NCBI GenBank assembly: GCA_946185175.1
Contig: CAMHIH010000041.1
Span: forward strand, 1 to 6,294
Length of the DNA: 6,294 nucleotides
DNA from: an uncultured Candidatus Saccharibacteria bacterium
GTDB lineage: Bacteria > Patescibacteriota > Saccharimonadia > Saccharimonadales > Saccharimonadaceae
Direction of reading: 5' to 3'
A program made the position numbers and the translations under genes. The notes below the pieces were generated by a model. The model was not told the DNA's origin. It searched no databases and saw nothing but the letters and a program-made list of their open reading frames with translations. Positions 5,167 to 6,294 of the stretch are shown piece by piece; positions within the stretch are counted from its first letter, which is position 1; each line of letters begins with the position of its first letter.

Positions 5167-5952
5167 TTAGGCTTGTGGGTAGTTTTGGCTATAAAAATCA
5201 CGCATGATTTTAAGAATTTGGCGCATCGCGTCAGAGATTGCCGGGCTTGATATGACGGTGGCCATCTCGGTCTCGCCGAAAGCAATAAAGGCAACTTTAT
5301 TACCATAAACGTCGATCTCGACTTTGCCACTGTAGGCATCAACTGGCATAAAGACCCGATTGAATTTCATTGCTTCGTCGGTGCCGTCTTTGGCGTATTC
5401 GCGAGCTTCTGGATAGTCTGGCGTTAGCGCGTAAGTCGTGATGCCGTTTTCGGCCCGTTTTGTGCGAAAACGTCGTAGAAAGCCCTCTTCGGCTGTGCCG
5501 AGTTTTTTATCGAAATCAGTCCGTAGCAAATAAATATCGTCTTTAGTGTGAAGCATATCGTTGTATACTTCCATGATCCCCTCTATGCCATCAATGGTGT
5601 GTGCGCCAGGCATCTCGCTATTGGCGTAGAATAATTGCATAATTGAGTCGAGGTTTTGTTTTACGTAGGCTTCGTTGCGTTGGATGATGCGACGGCGTTG
5701 TTCTGCGAGCGTCAACAGCGCACTTGGGTTAAGCGCGCGGTATGTTAATTTGCGGTTATTGGTTTTTTCAGCAAGATTCAGCTCGACGAGACGTTTTGCA
5801 ATGCTGTAGCAGTTTTCGCGCGATTCGCCAGAAAATTCCGCCATTTGCGTTGGCGTAAGCTCGTCTTCTTTAATTAGTGAGACGTAGACTTTTGACTGAC
5901 TTTGTGTGAGACCGGCTTTTTGCGCAATTGTAATTAGCTCTTCGGTATCCAT
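5167..5952 (-). CDS. TrmB-like transcriptional regulator (winged helix plus sensor domain)
   Basis: This 261-residue DNA-binding regulator has an N-terminal winged helix-turn-helix of the TrmB family (about 5-75, with LTQSQSKVYVSLI and the recognition region SGESRENCYSIAKRL), a helical linker likely to form a coiled coil (78-105) and a C-terminal sensor-like domain (120-255, with DGIEGIMEVYNDML and ATVISSPAISDAMRQIL). In archaea TrmB proteins sense sugars; the ligand and targets here are unknown. The start at 5952 is supported by a TAAAAT box ending six bases upstream and by the absence of a Shine-Dalgarno sequence. Only 29 bases separate it from the ung stop on the same strand. A hairpin with a T-run follows the gene. 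Confidence 0.85.
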   Translation of the reverse strand: MDTEELITIAQKAGLTQSQSKVYVSLIKEDELTPTQMAEFSGESRENCYSIAKRLVELNLAEKTNNRKLTYRALNPSALLTLAEQRRRIIQRNEAYVKQNLDSIMQLFYANSEMPGAHTIDGIEGIMEVYNDMLHTKDDIYLLRTDFDKKLGTAEEGFLRRFRTKRAENGITTYALTPDYPEAREYAKDGTDEAMKFNRVFMPVDAYSGKVEIDVYGNKVAFIAFGETEMATVISSPAISDAMRQILKIMRDFYSQNYPQA

Positions 5953-5958
5953 GGTTAT

Positions 5959-5964
5959 ATTTTA
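5959..5964 (-). promoter_or_regulatory. -10 box of the TrmB-like gene, leaderless geometry
   Basis: TAAAAT on the minus strand is followed by six bases (ATAACC) and the ATG. A second TAAAAT lies nine bases further upstream. TTGGTA (5983-5988), 18 bases upstream across the ung stop codon, could serve as a -35. The layout mirrors the ABC operon promoter. Confidence 0.55.
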
Positions 5965-5981
5965 CCTATTTTAGCTTATGT

Positions 5982-6294
5982 TTACCAATTAATTGGATCC
6001 ATGCCCCATTCGGCGAGTTTTTGATTGCATTTACTGAATGGCTTAGAGCCGAAAAAGCCATGATATGCCGAAAGTGGCGAAGGATGCGCAGACTCAATAA
6101 TGAAATGCTTCGATTGGTCGATCATACTCTTTTTGGAGCGCGCATCTCTGCCCCAGAGGATAAAAACTAAGTGGGGGCGATTTTCGTTGAGGTATTTAAT
6201 AATGTGCTCGGTAAAAGTTTCCCAACCCTTGCCGCGATGGCTGCCGGCAAGATGTGCTTCGACGGTTAATGTATTATTGAGTAGCATTACGCCT
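5982..6294 (-). CDS. ung: Uracil-DNA glycosylase, family 1, C-terminal half (5' end beyond window)
   Basis: The enzyme removes uracil from DNA as the first step of base excision repair. The visible 103 codons match the C-terminal half of family 1 enzymes: the LLNNTLTVE strand with the uracil-binding Asn, AGSHRGKGWE, VFILWG, the catalytic HPSPLS loop with its His, GFFGSKPFSKCN, and the ending IN-W. The N-terminal GQDPYH water-activating motif lies outside the window. The frame remains open to the right edge, so the ATG at 6287 is an internal Met. It ends in TAA 29 bases before the TrmB-like gene. Confidence 0.95.
   Translation of the reverse strand, partial: GVMLLNNTLTVEAHLAGSHRGKGWETFTEHIIKYLNENRPHLVFILWGRDARSKKSMIDQSKHFIIESAHPSPLSAYHGFFGSKPFSKCNQKLAEWGMDPINW

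Overview
The window looks like a piece of a small, gene-dense bacterial genome, most likely a Candidatus Saccharibacteria (TM7) or related Patescibacteria member. This is an inference. It rests on a MurT-type Mur ligase, a TrmB-like regulator, a secreted cutinase-family protein with a PKD domain and membrane anchor, very short intergenic gaps, and -10 boxes placed so that transcripts would begin at the start codon. All intact genes read cleanly with the standard code.

Left part (1-2842, minus strand): a tightly packed operon. An ABC ATPase is followed with no gap by its NatB-like permease, which overlaps by 13 bases the start of a MurT-like ligase that runs off the left edge. The likely theme is cell-envelope export plus peptidoglycan precursor modification. 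MurT here lacks the usual four-cysteine zinc ribbon.

Middle (2843-4500, plus strand): a divergent promoter region and then one long reading frame (2950-4500). It encodes a signal peptide, a cutinase-type serine esterase domain with all catalytic residues and disulfide cysteines, a PKD domain, a further beta-rich region, one transmembrane helix and a basic tail. The frame is broken by three in-frame TGA codons (2962, 3106, 3688), each followed by A, with no frameshift and no in-frame TAA or TAG before the end. It is either a young pseudogene or a gene read through at UGA. No intact gene ending in the window uses TGA as its stop.

Right part (4501-6294, minus strand): a small unknown protein (86 aa) whose ribosome binding site and start codon lie in a near-perfect hairpin; a possible leader ORF ends inside that hairpin. 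Upstream is a roughly 400-base non-coding stretch with three or four evenly spaced TTTTCCACA (DnaA-box-like) repeats, a perfect 10-bp hairpin with a T-run, a near-consensus promoter and an AT-rich segment. Then come a TrmB-like regulator and the C-terminal half of uracil-DNA glycosylase, cut by the right edge. The most interesting items are the UGA-interrupted cutinase, the hairpin/leader control region, the shared leaderless promoter geometry and the DnaA-box-like cluster.
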